Shown here: positions 53,429-62,053 of the stretch, in pieces
Layout: every line of letters starts with the position of its first letter
How positions within the stretch are numbered: the first letter of the stretch is position 1
NCBI RefSeq assembly: GCF_000210915.2
Contig: NC_016620.1
Location: forward strand, 1,364,001 to 1,428,000
Length of the DNA: 64,000 nt
Reading direction: 5' to 3'
Source: Halobacteriovorax marinus SJ
Lineage (GTDB): Bacteria; Bdellovibrionota; Bacteriovoracia; Bacteriovoracales; Bacteriovoracaceae
Translations under genes and position numbers: made by a program
Notes under the pieces: generated by a model
Database searches by the model: none
The model's input: the letters and a program-made list of their open reading frames with translations, nothing else
Told to the model about the DNA's origin: nothing

Positions 53429-54087
53429 TTTGTCACTTCTCCCGATAGTCTTTCCAGACCACCTTTTAATTTATTTGTTAAACTCTTTTTGACTTGATCA
53501 GTAAGATTGGCCATAGGTACAACTCCCGAGGAGAGTAGGCTAAGGGTCTTAGGTAATTGCTTTACAATTTGAGGGTACTCTTCTGGCAGTTTACTCTTTG
53601 TAAGCTCTACAACGAAACTCATAACACTCTCGGCGATCTCACAAGTTGAGATGATAGACTTGAGCCTCTTGGCCCTTGGATCATTGTCTGAGGAGATTTC
53701 GTTAGATATTTTTTCTAGGCGAAGGGCCATATGCTTAAACTCTTGGATCGTTTCTTGTTCTCTCTTTCTAAAGACACTTGAGACAATTTGTAAGCTATCT
53801 TCTTTTACTGAGTGGACTTTAACTCTTCTTTCAAACTCTTCTTTCTTAACATCTCTAGATATGACGGCCCCATAGTGAGTAAGGACTTTAAGAGCATTGG
53901 AGACTGCTGGTTGTGAAAGTGAGAGGGTCGTTTCAATCTCTGAACTCATTAAAGGTCTCGGTGAGAGGACTAGGAGTCCATAAACTGAGCCCTCAATTCT
54001 TTTAAAGCCAATCTGATTGAGAAAGTTTTCAAAAACTGGTAGCTCTTTTAAGAGAGCTTCTTCTACAATTTCTTGATCATTCATCAC
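53425..54087 (-). CDS. GbsR/MarR-type transcription regulator of the Ole cassette
   Basis: 220-aa regulator. A winged helix lies in ~20-95 (PLMSSEIETTLSLSQPAVSNALKVLT for the recognition part, in pieces), typical of GbsR/MarR-like proteins, followed by a helical C-terminal part that may dimerise or bind a ligand. It is the first gene of the minus-strand KAS-ACP-oleABCD operon (4-bp overlap), so it most likely controls this operon. A palindrome suitable as its operator lies 24 bp upstream of the start codon. Confidence 0.86.
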   Translation of the reverse strand: MMNDQEIVEEALLKELPVFENFLNQIGFKRIEGSVYGLLVLSPRPLMSSEIETTLSLSQPAVSNALKVLTHYGAVISRDVKKEEFERRVKVHSVKEDSLQIVSSVFRKREQETIQEFKHMALRLEKISNEISSDNDPRAKRLKSIISTCEIAESVMSFVVELTKSKLPEEYPQIVKQLPKTLSLLSSGVVPMANLTDQVKKSLTNKLKGGLERLSGEVTK

Positions 54088-54110
54088 TTAAGTTCCCGTA
54101 AATTTTAATT

Positions 54111-54128
54111 TATTACAAATATGTAATA
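54111..54128. promoter_or_regulatory. palindromic operator candidate upstream of the Ole-cassette regulator
   Basis: TATTAC-AAATAT-GTAATA: perfect 6-bp arms, 6-bp spacer, and the whole 18-mer is a near-complete palindrome. Its position suits autoregulation by the GbsR-type protein. I did not find an exact copy upstream of the plus-strand cassette at 37852, only a TACAAAT half site. Confidence 0.6.
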
Positions 54129-54235
54129 TATAAAATTTTTAAAATATTAGACTAGAGTGATGCTGACACTACGTCAACGAGAACCGTTAAAAATAGTTTC
54201 TTTTTAATGTTAGCAAAGCGTTGAATTAGAGTGGC

Positions 54236-54661
54236 TTAATCAAGTTCTATTATTACGAGAGACTTTGAGTTTAGTTTCGGTCTACTTGGAAGCACTGCAA
54301 CTGAATCAGGATTTTCTTCTACAAATTTTAGGATGTCTTGAACTTTTTGAATTTGCTTTGGTGGATGGGCCCTACCTGAGAAGAGCTTCCTTCGCCAGTA
54401 GGATAGAAATTGATTGGTATCCATCTCTACAATATTCATTAGAAAAGTATCGAAGGCCTTATCCTCAATGGGTAAGTGAATTGGCTGAATTCTAGAGCCA
54501 TTACTCCAAAATAATTTACTACCGAGATAGATATCTTTCACAGTTTCTCTATCAATACTCTTAATTTCTGAATTCTTCTTACTCACAACGAGATAGTCTT
54601 TGGCCACTAGGCCTTGGCAGGAGAAGAGAGTAAAAAATGTAAGTATTAATTTAACCTTCAT
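54236..54661 (-). CDS. small periplasmic phosphate-binding-like (PBP-like) protein
   Basis: 141-aa protein with signal peptide (KLILTFFTLFSCQGLVA). The mature part contains DRETVKDIYLGSKLFWSNG and FLSYWRRKLFSG, typical of short PstS-like domains found beside sensor kinases and porins. It is about half the length of a transport PstS, so a sensor accessory role is more likely than uptake. Divergent from the porin gene. No Pst permease is visible. Confidence 0.82.
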   Translation of the reverse strand: MKVKLILTFFTLFSCQGLVAKDYLVVSKKNSEIKSIDRETVKDIYLGSKLFWSNGSRIQPIHLPIEDKAFDTFLMNIVEMDTNQFLSYWRRKLFSGRAHPPKQIQKVQDILKFVEENPDSVAVLPSRPKLNSKSLVIIELD

Positions 54662-54744
54662 TTAGTAGTAAATCCAACTATAATTATTTGTATAACTTTA
54701 TGATAGCAGTTAATATTGTTTAGTACACAACTATTTAGGTTTAT

Positions 54745-55860
54745 ATGAGAAATATAATTTTTATTTTTAGTTTTTTATTGTCCTCACACTCTATGGCGCA
54801 ATTTGATTTTAATCGAATTAACTTGAATGGCTTTGGAACTTTTTCTTTTTCTAGAAGTACTAGTGACAAAGAGTACGTCGCCTATGCTGGTCGAGTAAAG
54901 AATAAGAATAACTTTGTTGCTGGTAGTAGGGCAGGTTTAACTTTAAATAAGCGCTTCGATGATCACTGGGATTTCACTCTTCAGTTTTTGGCCAAGCCAG
55001 ATAGAGATGGAGAGCTCTCTCCTCAAGTTGATTTATTTCAGCTCACTTGGACTCCATACTCTATGTTATCAATTAGAACAGGGCGAGTAAGAATGCCGCT
55101 TTGGATGATCTCAGAGTATTACGAAGTAGGTGCCTTAATACCTTGGATTAGACCACCAGATGAAGTGTATGCAAGCTTACCTCTCGAAGAATTAAATGGT
55201 GCTAGTGTTAATTATAAGATGGAGAAGGGCGCTATTCTTGCTGAGTTTGATCTCTATGGTGGTGCAGGGAATATGAACACAGATGGCGCATCCTCAATTC
55301 GTGGTGAATTAAATAATGCAATTGGTGCTAGCTTCTCACTAGGGCATGATCTTCTTTCTCTTAGAGTTTCATACTTACAAGGTACCTATACTGCTGATGT
55401 CTACACGGATGCCATTTCTGCCAGTTCTACACCTGGTACTTCTATTGTCACTAATACAAGAAGCTCCCTTGATTTAGGACATACTTACTTTCTCTCATTA
55501 GGGCTAAAGAGTGAGATCGAGAATCTCTTAATTATGAGTGAGTACGCCAAGTGGAAGTCATCCGCTAGTATTCTAAGGGAGAACCAAGCTTACTATATTC
55601 TTGCTGGTTATTACTTCTTAGAAAAGAAACTACTAATGAACTTTACTTATTCCGCTCTTACTAAATTAGACTCTCAGATTAATTTCTATAGCGGAAGACA
55701 GAAGTCGAAAACTATTGGTGCTAATTACCATGTTAATTCCAATATTGTTCTTAAGCTTCAGGATAAGATCATCTCTCCTGAAGGAGTGACTTTCTTTGAG
55801 AGTGACCCAGGCAGAAGTGATATTCATATCTACGAATTTGCTGTGGATTTTGTCTTTTAA
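54745..55860 (+). CDS. outer-membrane porin-like beta-barrel protein
   Basis: 371-aa protein with signal peptide (NIIFIFSFLLSSHSMA). The mature start RINLNGFGTFSFSRS, segments such as WDFTLQFLAKP and GRVRMPLWMISEY, and the aromatic C-terminus ending in FAVDFVF (terminal Phe) indicate an outer-membrane barrel. Such porins stand beside PBP-like and histidine-kinase genes in marine bacteria. Substrate unknown. Confidence 0.83.
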   Translation: MRNIIFIFSFLLSSHSMAQFDFNRINLNGFGTFSFSRSTSDKEYVAYAGRVKNKNNFVAGSRAGLTLNKRFDDHWDFTLQFLAKPDRDGELSPQVDLFQLTWTPYSMLSIRTGRVRMPLWMISEYYEVGALIPWIRPPDEVYASLPLEELNGASVNYKMEKGAILAEFDLYGGAGNMNTDGASSIRGELNNAIGASFSLGHDLLSLRVSYLQGTYTADVYTDAISASSTPGTSIVTNTRSSLDLGHTYFLSLGLKSEIENLLIMSEYAKWKSSASILRENQAYYILAGYYFLEKKLLMNFTYSALTKLDSQINFYSGRQKSKTIGANYHVNSNIVLKLQDKIISPEGVTFFESDPGRSDIHIYEFAVDFVF

Positions 55861-55948
55861 AATCAATAAGTTAATAATTTTTCCACATTTCTACTAAATA
55901 ATATATGTGATATTTCCGACAAGATGAGTAGGTTAATGTGGGAATTTT

Positions 55949-56611
55949 ATGAACCAAAGAGAATTATTGCCAAAGAATTTAATTATCTTCGCAGTACTCA
56001 TTAGTATGGTGTACTTAGTTGGTGTGCTCTTTTTAACTTTAAAGCTCTCCTCTCATTTTAAATCTATCAATGATACACACTTACCCCTTCTAGAGATGAA
56101 TGCAATTAATATTCGAATAGGAGATTCTCTAACAAGTCGAACCAAGGGGCTAATACAAGATTATAATTCAAAAGATTACGAAGAGTACTTAATCGATAAG
56201 GATTCTCTTAAATTTAATTTCATAAATTATAAGCAGACATTAAAGAACACCCGTCTCAATTTCTCATCTAAGGATGCATTTAACAGAGACACGCTCTTTG
56301 ATATGGAAGAGAAAATAATTGAATTAGCTAAGGATTCAAAGAAGAAAGAGGCCTTAGCAATTTTCAATTCTAAGAACTACCGAGAAGAGCAGACGCGCTT
56401 TACTACTTCTATTCAGATTATTGCTGAAAAACTAAGTGGACAGCGAGATTTCTTTTTCAAAGAGCAGGTTCGCATTATTCAAATGGGGATTATCTTTTCA
56501 ATTATTACATTTGTTATTATAGCTCTAGCGTGGAGTCGAGTGTATTTGGCCTATAGAAGAAATTCTAAAGAAAGAAGTAGAGCCCTTAATGAATTGAATC
56601 TAGAGAGTTAA
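55949..56611 (+). CDS. histidine kinase sensor half (frame-shifted from its kinase half)
   Basis: 220-aa membrane sensor: helix 1 at about 9-30, a ~130-residue periplasmic helical region (four-helix-bundle type), helix 2 at about 175-195, then a charged coiled-coil start. It stops at TAA 56609-56611. Removing one T just before that stop joins it directly into the kinase half at 56631 (LNLESKSSHNAKMASLGE). So this is most likely the N-terminal part of one histidine kinase interrupted by a single-base change. Cotranscribed with the porin. Confidence 0.72.
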   Translation: MNQRELLPKNLIIFAVLISMVYLVGVLFLTLKLSSHFKSINDTHLPLLEMNAINIRIGDSLTSRTKGLIQDYNSKDYEEYLIDKDSLKFNFINYKQTLKNTRLNFSSKDAFNRDTLFDMEEKIIELAKDSKKKEALAIFNSKNYREEQTRFTTSIQIIAEKLSGQRDFFFKEQVRIIQMGIIFSIITFVIIALAWSRVYLAYRRNSKERSRALNELNLES

Positions 56612-56630
56612 ATCTTCTCATAATGCAAAG

Positions 56631-57341
56631 ATGGCCTCTCTTGGTGAAATGGCCGCCGGACTTGCCCATGAAATTAACAATCCTCTCACTATTATCCAGG
56701 GATTTTCTGAACGTCTTCTAAAGATGTCTGAGCGAGAGGAATTAGATGCTCCTAGGATAGAGAGATATTCAGAGAAGATTTATAATACGACAAAGAGAAT
56801 TAATACAATGATTCAGGGGCTGAAAGTCTTCTCTAAAAATAATAAAGAAGTTGATTTAAAACTTTCAAAAGTCTCAGATATTATCGAAGACACCCTAAGT
56901 TTTTGTAGAGAGAAATTAAAATCAAGTGGAATTGATTTACATATTATTTGTGATGAAAAAGAAGAGGTCTATATTATGGCCAGACCTGTAGAAATTTCGC
57001 AAGTCATTCTCAATTTACTTAATAATGCTTTTGACGAGCTACAGGGAAGTGATGAGCTCATTCACTGTTGGATTAAAATTGAAACTAAGCAAGACGAACA
57101 CTTTGTCTATATAAGTGTTGAAGATAGTGGTCTAGGAATTAGTGATGAGCTAAAAGAGAAGATCTTTGATCCCTTCTTTACGACCAAAGAAGGGAGTCAT
57201 GGAACTGGGCTCGGCCTTAGTATCTCAAGTACCATAGTAAAGAAACATGGTGGCCAATTCTATTTGGATAATAGTGTGACCACCGAATTTATTATAAAGC
57301 TTCCTCGACCTAAGAGTGATGAGCTAAAGGCAGCAGCTTAA
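56631..57341 (+). CDS. histidine kinase catalytic half (HisKA and ATPase domains)
   Basis: 236-aa: HisKA with phosphoacceptor His13 in GLAHEINNPL, then ATPase boxes LNLLNNAFDELQG (N), DSGLGISDEL (G1), DPFFTTKEG (F) and GTGLGLSIS (G2). All catalytic motifs are intact. The ATG at 56631 is only the first in frame; no good ribosome site precedes it, and upstream codons in this frame continue the kinase linker (SSHNAK) until a stop at 56601. No partner response regulator is adjacent. Stop overlaps the convergent PaaZ stop. Confidence 0.75.
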   Translation: MASLGEMAAGLAHEINNPLTIIQGFSERLLKMSEREELDAPRIERYSEKIYNTTKRINTMIQGLKVFSKNNKEVDLKLSKVSDIIEDTLSFCREKLKSSGIDLHIICDEKEEVYIMARPVEISQVILNLLNNAFDELQGSDELIHCWIKIETKQDEHFVYISVEDSGLGISDELKEKIFDPFFTTKEGSHGTGLGLSISSTIVKKHGGQFYLDNSVTTEFIIKLPRPKSDELKAAA

Positions 57342-59377
57342 TTCTTCTTTGCAACGAGAGTAAGAATTGTCGCTAGGGCAACGACTTCATCAGTTTCATC
57401 GCTAACTTCTACTTGCCACTTTACAACACCTCTAGGCTCTTCACCTTCACGGGCCTCTTGATCAATTTTTTCCTTACACGTAAGCTTTACACTAATTGTG
57501 GCCCCAGCGTAGACAGGCTTGATAAATCTCAACTCATCAAGGCCATAATTTGCGAGTACAGGCCCCTTTCCTGGATCAACAAAGAGTCCAGCAGCCGCCG
57601 AGATAATAAAGTATCCGTGGGCCACGCGTTTTTCAAAAATAGTTCCCTCTAGTGAGGTTGTGTCTGTGTGGGCATAGAAATGATCCCAACTAACATTGGC
57701 AAAATTTACTATATCTGTTTCAGTAATTGTTCTCTTATGAGTTTGATGAGTATCTCCAATGCGAAGCTCCTCAAAGTACTTTCTAAATGGGTGAGTGCCT
57801 GGATCTAATTGCTCACTACCTGGTTGATAGACATTGGTAAGGGCAGTAAGTGTTGTTGGATGACCTTGGATTGCAGTTCTTTGCATATAGTGATGAACAC
57901 CTCGAATTCCGCCCATCTCTTCTCCTCCTCCGGCCCTTCCCGGTCCACCGTGAACGAGTTGTGGCATTGGAGAGCCGTGACCTGTAGATTCTTTTGCACA
58001 GTCTCTATTTAAGACGAGCATTCTACCGTGGCTTGAAGCTGTCTCTAGAACAATTTCAGTTGCAAACTCATTGTCGTGAGTGACGACTGAACTCACTAAT
58101 GAACCACCGCCCATGTGAGCAAACTCAATTGCTTCTTCAGTTGAATTATAAGGAATAATTGTGCTCACTGGTCCAAAGGCTTCAGTTGAGTGAACAGCGC
58201 TAGCTTTCATTGGGTCTTGGCATAGAAGAAGTGTTGGAGATACGAATGCTCCCTTATCAGCATCAGCACCTAAGATTTCCTTTGGTAGACTTCCACCATA
58301 AATGAGTTCGCACTCATTTCTAAGCTCACTAATCTTTGCTAGAACTTCTTCTCTTTGGTCTAAACTCGCAAGAGGACCCATGCGAACATCTTTATTTCTA
58401 GGGTCACCAATTGTAACTTTTTCTAGTCTTGCACTAAGAGCTTTGCTCACTTCCTCGACGCTTTCACTAGGAATAATAATTCTTCTTATGGCCGTACACT
58501 TTTGACCGGCCTTAATAGTCATCTCTTTTGAAACTTCTTTAACGAAGAGATCAAATTCCGGTGTTCCTGGTTTTGCATCAGGACCAAGGATTGATGCATT
58601 TAGGGAGTCGGCCTCTAGGTTAAATGGAATATTATGATTTAAAATATTTTCATGAGACTTAAGCATTCTTCCAGTGTGTGCTGAGCCCGTGAAGGTAATA
58701 ACATCAGAGGAAGTCGCATGGTCTAAAATACCTGATGCGCTACCCATAACAAGTTGTAGTGATCCTTCAGGGAGAAGCTTTGAGTCAATAATTTCTCTAA
58801 AGACAACTTCTGTTAAATAACTCGTTGCTGTTGCTGGCTTAACAATGGCAGGCATACCCGCCAAAATATTTACAGCTATTTTTTCTAGCATTCCCCATAC
58901 TGGAAAATTAAACGCATTAATATGAACGGCACAGCCTCTCTTTGGTGTCCAAATATGGTGACCAAGAAATGTTCCATTCTTACTGAGGTGCTCAGGGGCA
59001 CCGTCAACTAGAAACTTCTCATTTGGAAGCTCTCTTCTTCCTTTTGATGAATAGACGAAGAGGTTTCCAATCCCACCTTCAATATCAATCCAGCTATCAA
59101 TCTTTGTAGCTCCTGTTTGATAAGAGATAGTATAGAACCTCTCTTTGTGCTCTAGGAGGTGAAGAGCGAGTGCTTTAAGGGCGCGTGCTCTTTCGTGAAA
59201 AGTCATATTTCGAAGATTCTTATTTCCAATTCTTCGACCAAAGTCGAGCATTTCTCCAAAGTCTAAACCTTTAGAGCAAACACTTCCTATGAGATTTCCA
59301 TTTGAGGCGTCGAGTAGATTTGTTCCCTCTGTTTTTCCTTCGCTCCATTGTCCAAGAGCATAACTTTGTAACTTCAT
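57338..59377 (-). CDS. paaZ: PaaZ-type fusion: aldehyde dehydrogenase plus MaoC-like hydratase
   Basis: 679-aa fusion close in length to E. coli PaaZ (681). The N-terminal ~510 residues are an aldehyde dehydrogenase: INAFNFPVWGMLEKIA, TFTGSAHTG, catalytic Cys in KAGQKCTAIRRI. The C-terminal ~150 residues are a MaoC-type hotdog hydratase (NFANVSWDHFYAHTD, VAHGYFIISAAAGLF). In phenylacetate breakdown it opens the oxepin-CoA ring and oxidises the aldehyde. No other paa gene is seen here, so its pathway partners must lie elsewhere or it serves another substrate. Confidence 0.92.
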   Translation of the reverse strand: MKLQSYALGQWSEGKTEGTNLLDASNGNLIGSVCSKGLDFGEMLDFGRRIGNKNLRNMTFHERARALKALALHLLEHKERFYTISYQTGATKIDSWIDIEGGIGNLFVYSSKGRRELPNEKFLVDGAPEHLSKNGTFLGHHIWTPKRGCAVHINAFNFPVWGMLEKIAVNILAGMPAIVKPATATSYLTEVVFREIIDSKLLPEGSLQLVMGSASGILDHATSSDVITFTGSAHTGRMLKSHENILNHNIPFNLEADSLNASILGPDAKPGTPEFDLFVKEVSKEMTIKAGQKCTAIRRIIIPSESVEEVSKALSARLEKVTIGDPRNKDVRMGPLASLDQREEVLAKISELRNECELIYGGSLPKEILGADADKGAFVSPTLLLCQDPMKASAVHSTEAFGPVSTIIPYNSTEEAIEFAHMGGGSLVSSVVTHDNEFATEIVLETASSHGRMLVLNRDCAKESTGHGSPMPQLVHGGPGRAGGGEEMGGIRGVHHYMQRTAIQGHPTTLTALTNVYQPGSEQLDPGTHPFRKYFEELRIGDTHQTHKRTITETDIVNFANVSWDHFYAHTDTTSLEGTIFEKRVAHGYFIISAAAGLFVDPGKGPVLANYGLDELRFIKPVYAGATISVKLTCKEKIDQEAREGEEPRGVVKWQVEVSDETDEVVALATILTLVAKKN

Positions 59378-59460
59378 ATTGATCCTTATTTGACTTATAT
59401 TTTATGCAGTAAGTGTATAGGAGAGTGGGGTGGTGTGACTAGAAAGAATGCGTCATTAAA

Positions 59461-59489
59461 GGTGCTCTTTAGACATGCTTAAGAGCACC
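59461..59489 (-). terminator. hairpin after the ParB-like gene
   Basis: GGTGCTCTT (59461-59469) and AAGAGCACC (59481-59489), perfect 9-bp arms. It lies 14 bp after the ParB-like stop, and the minus-strand side continues TTTAATG, a weak T tract. Probably a terminator. Confidence 0.6.
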
Positions 59490-59502
59490 AAATTAAGTTA
59501 TA

Positions 59503-60405
59503 TTAGTTATAGAATTCCATTAATTCATCAATTGATGACTTAAGTGAAGCAAGCTCTTTGAGAGCATCTTCTCTCTCTGGGCCATCTACAAATCTATTTT
59601 CAGTAATAACTTTAACTAGAGATCTATTTAGTCTCTTTGTTGTATTCTTTATGGCCTTGAAGTCAGTTGTAAGTGGGTCTTTGGCCAAGACTTTTTCAAT
59701 TGCTTCTTTCGCCCCAACATTTTGTACTTCTTTCACTAGGTCTTTAACAACATTAGAGGCCTTCTCTCTAATATATGGAAGAATTTCTTCTTGAATATCT
59801 TGTGGAAGCTTAATTAATTCATTGGCCTGTGTCGCGCCAAGCTCTCCATTAAGTCTAGCACTTTTAACACTGTGAGAAGAGTCTCTATCTCTAAGGATCG
59901 CTGCCTTTATGGCCCTTTCACTTAAGCCTGTTTTCTCTGCCGTATCTTTTACAAAAGTTCTTATTTCTGCCTGCTCAGTTTGGGCCATCATCTCTTCATT
60001 AAGCTCTTCTTCTACAACTTTCTTCTTTGATGGTCTGGCCAGATCCTTAATCGTGATTTCTTCTACTGACTCGGGGTTTAGTTTTTCATAAATCTCTTTT
60101 CCTCTTCTGAGGCAATTTTCAAATTCTAAATCAGTTAAGTTCTTTCTAACCAAGTTCTCATCAATTGAGATGAGCTCTTCTTTTAGGTCTCCTTCATCAA
60201 CTTTAATGATTGGTACTTCTTCTCTTCCCATTTGCTTAAGGGCCGAGTAGCGTCTTCCACCAGCGATAAGTTTATTTTCTTGGTTAATGATTAGTGGACT
60301 AATGAGGCCAATATTTTCGATACTCTCAATAAGTGTATCTACGTTTGTATTTGTTCTGAGATATTTATTTTGTACGATGATGTCAGTGATGGGCATCATT
60401 TCCAT
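59503..60405 (-). CDS. ParB/Spo0J-like nuclease-domain protein
   Basis: 300-aa protein with a ParB N-terminal domain: SIENIGLISPLIINQENKLI, then AGGRRYSALKQMG and NLVRKNLTDLEFE (residues ~5-105), and a central helix-turn-helix-like region KTGLSERAIKAAILRD. The charged C-terminal part is helical. No ParA ATPase gene or clustered parS-like palindrome is seen beside it, so it is not obviously the chromosome partition ParB. It may act as an accessory DNA-binding protein, or a ParB-type regulator. Confidence 0.82.
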   Translation of the reverse strand: MEMMPITDIIVQNKYLRTNTNVDTLIESIENIGLISPLIINQENKLIAGGRRYSALKQMGREEVPIIKVDEGDLKEELISIDENLVRKNLTDLEFENCLRRGKEIYEKLNPESVEEITIKDLARPSKKKVVEEELNEEMMAQTEQAEIRTFVKDTAEKTGLSERAIKAAILRDRDSSHSVKSARLNGELGATQANELIKLPQDIQEEILPYIREKASNVVKDLVKEVQNVGAKEAIEKVLAKDPLTTDFKAIKNTTKRLNRSLVKVITENRFVDGPEREDALKELASLKSSIDELMEFYN

Positions 60406-60564
60406 AAGTGTGTCTCCATTTTTGTGTCATTGTGTGTGGCGAATATTTGAGCAGAAGGAGAGTGTTTTGGCGAGTCAAAAAAGATTTTTCTTTCTAACAC
60501 CTAAGCTACTAAATGAAATTTCGTGAGGATAGTTTTAGAAAACAGTATCTTGGCGCAAGGCGTA

Positions 60565-61398
60565 CTAATCGGAGTCCGTTAGGGGGAAGAATTGGATATT
60601 GAGCTGATACACTTCGTCGGCAGGGTTTTGCTCAATTTCTTCTGAGAACTTCATTTGAAATTCTCTAATTAATTCTTTTGCCTTGGGTAAGTCTTCCCTT
60701 AAAACAGAAAGGGTAGAGGCATGGAGCGCTCTCTTATTCTTATCGATATTAATCGCCTCGTAGGAATTTTCCATTAGACCCTTGTGGTAGGCCTTCGCTG
60801 CATCCATAGTGACTTCTTTAGTAGGGTGAATTGCACCCACTGCAACGAGAGTTTTCTTTCCTCCTATTTCACTTTCTTCTAGGAAGTTATTTTTTAGGAG
60901 AGCAGATAAGAGTTTATTGGCCTCATCTTTCTTTATTAAATTATTTGTTCTCTTCTCTACCCATTCTCCATCTGGTGTGAAGTCCTTAAGTTGAGAGAGC
61001 TCTTTTATACAATGGGCCTTCCAGTTAAAGAAGAGATCAACTTGTTCTGTATTCTCTTCGCGCAGAGATTTTAAATCTTCATTTTGCTCTAGTAGTAGAA
61101 TCGTTAAACTTGGATCATTCTTACTACTCTTGGCGATCTTAACCAGTTCTTCAAAGTAGTAAGACTCTTTTGAATTGAAGTTAAAGTAGTTAATGAGGGA
61201 GGCTTGAATTTTCTTTCCCGCATGCCTCTGTCCATTGATAATCATGGTGATAGAGGAGATGCTATTTAGACCAAGCTTTGAAGCCCATAATCCAAATGAC
61301 CATGAAGGATTTACACGCTTTTTCATATCGTTAAAATCCCGTAAAAATTCACGGTAATCACTATATTCGAATATATTAAGTTTCTTCTCTTTTTCCAT
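60565..61398 (-). CDS. TIGR02147-family protein (DUF4423 type)
   Basis: 277-aa protein. It starts NIFEYSDYREFLRDF and has the helix-turn-helix-like SFGLWASKLGLNSISSITMI and INGQRHAGKKIQASLINYFN, the signature of TIGR02147, a putative regulator family common in Fibrobacteres and Bdellovibrio-type bacteria. The C-terminal half includes the DUF4423 segment. Function not established. It is divergent from a short secreted-protein gene. Confidence 0.85.
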   Translation of the reverse strand: MEKEKKLNIFEYSDYREFLRDFNDMKKRVNPSWSFGLWASKLGLNSISSITMIINGQRHAGKKIQASLINYFNFNSKESYYFEELVKIAKSSKNDPSLTILLLEQNEDLKSLREENTEQVDLFFNWKAHCIKELSQLKDFTPDGEWVEKRTNNLIKKDEANKLLSALLKNNFLEESEIGGKKTLVAVGAIHPTKEVTMDAAKAYHKGLMENSYEAINIDKNKRALHASTLSVLREDLPKAKELIREFQMKFSEEIEQNPADEVYQLNIQFFPLTDSD

Positions 61399-61444
61399 AA
61401 TTCTAGAAACTTATCGTTACTTTACTAATAGGACTTAAATTTAT

Positions 61445-61461
61445 TTCGCATCTTTTGCGAA
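61445..61461. promoter_or_regulatory. inverted repeat in divergent promoter region
   Basis: TTCGCA-TCTTT-TGCGAA (6-bp arms, 5-bp spacer), 47 bp upstream of the TIGR02147 start. It is a candidate operator. A TTGACA lies at 61489-61494 and may be the -35 element of the gene at 61577; its -10 element is poor. Confidence 0.45.
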
Positions 61462-61576
61462 TAATTCACAAAATTTGCGCAGGAAAACTTGACACGATTA
61501 CTCAGAGGTAATTGTAAAAGGAAATCAATCATTCTAGAAAGCCCTACAACAAATTAAAAAATTTGGAGATTGTTTT

Positions 61577-61993
61577 ATGAAGAAATTCTTATCAGCACTT
61601 TGCTTACTTACTATATTCTCTGTAATGGCAGACACTCAAGTTGTTTACCGTTATTTGAATAATGAGTTAGCAGGAAAGTTTGATAATAGAATGGAGAGAA
61701 TTATCAGTAAGACAATCGTCAATAGATGTTTTGGCGGAGAAGTGGAGCTGCTTGATCAAAAGATGGATATCCTTATGACGGATTCTATGACAAGTATTAT
61801 TCCAGTTCCTGAGAACTCTAAAACTTCTTTTGATACTAGAATCTCAATTATTTTTGAGTTCAGAAATTTTGATGCTGTTAGCGAGGAAGAGGCCTTTGAG
61901 ACAGTTGAAGTATTTATTGAAACAAGTTCTAATCCAAATTTTAAAGAATTAATGAAAGTTGATATCTCTTCTTCTACTGGGTTGTGCCAGTAG
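61577..61993 (+). CDS. small secreted protein of unknown function
   Basis: 138-aa protein with signal peptide (FLSALCLLTIFSVMA). Mature part ~120 residues with two cysteines (NRCFGG and near the C-terminus GLCQ) that could form a disulfide; mixed beta strands (ISIIFEFRNF, ETVEVFIETSS). No known family recognised. GGAG ribosome site is present and a strong terminator follows. Confidence 0.7.
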   Translation: MKKFLSALCLLTIFSVMADTQVVYRYLNNELAGKFDNRMERIISKTIVNRCFGGEVELLDQKMDILMTDSMTSIIPVPENSKTSFDTRISIIFEFRNFDAVSEEEAFETVEVFIETSSNPNFKELMKVDISSSTGLCQ

Positions 61994-62014
61994 AAAGATG
62001 TGTAGTGTGTGGGT

Positions 62015-62053
62015 GTCAGGTAACAAGCTTCGGCTTGTTACCTGACTTTTTTT
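62015..62053 (+). terminator. strong intrinsic terminator
   Basis: Perfect 14-bp stem (GTCAGGTAACAAGC and its complement) with a TTCG tetraloop, followed by seven T. It lies 22 bp after the stop of the small secreted-protein gene. The stem also separates it from the convergent DOMON-like gene. Confidence 0.95.

Noticed and set aside
59503-60405. Replication origin or partition locus next to the ParB-like gene
   Set aside because: No parA, dnaA, DnaA-box cluster or repeated parS-type palindrome is visible around it.
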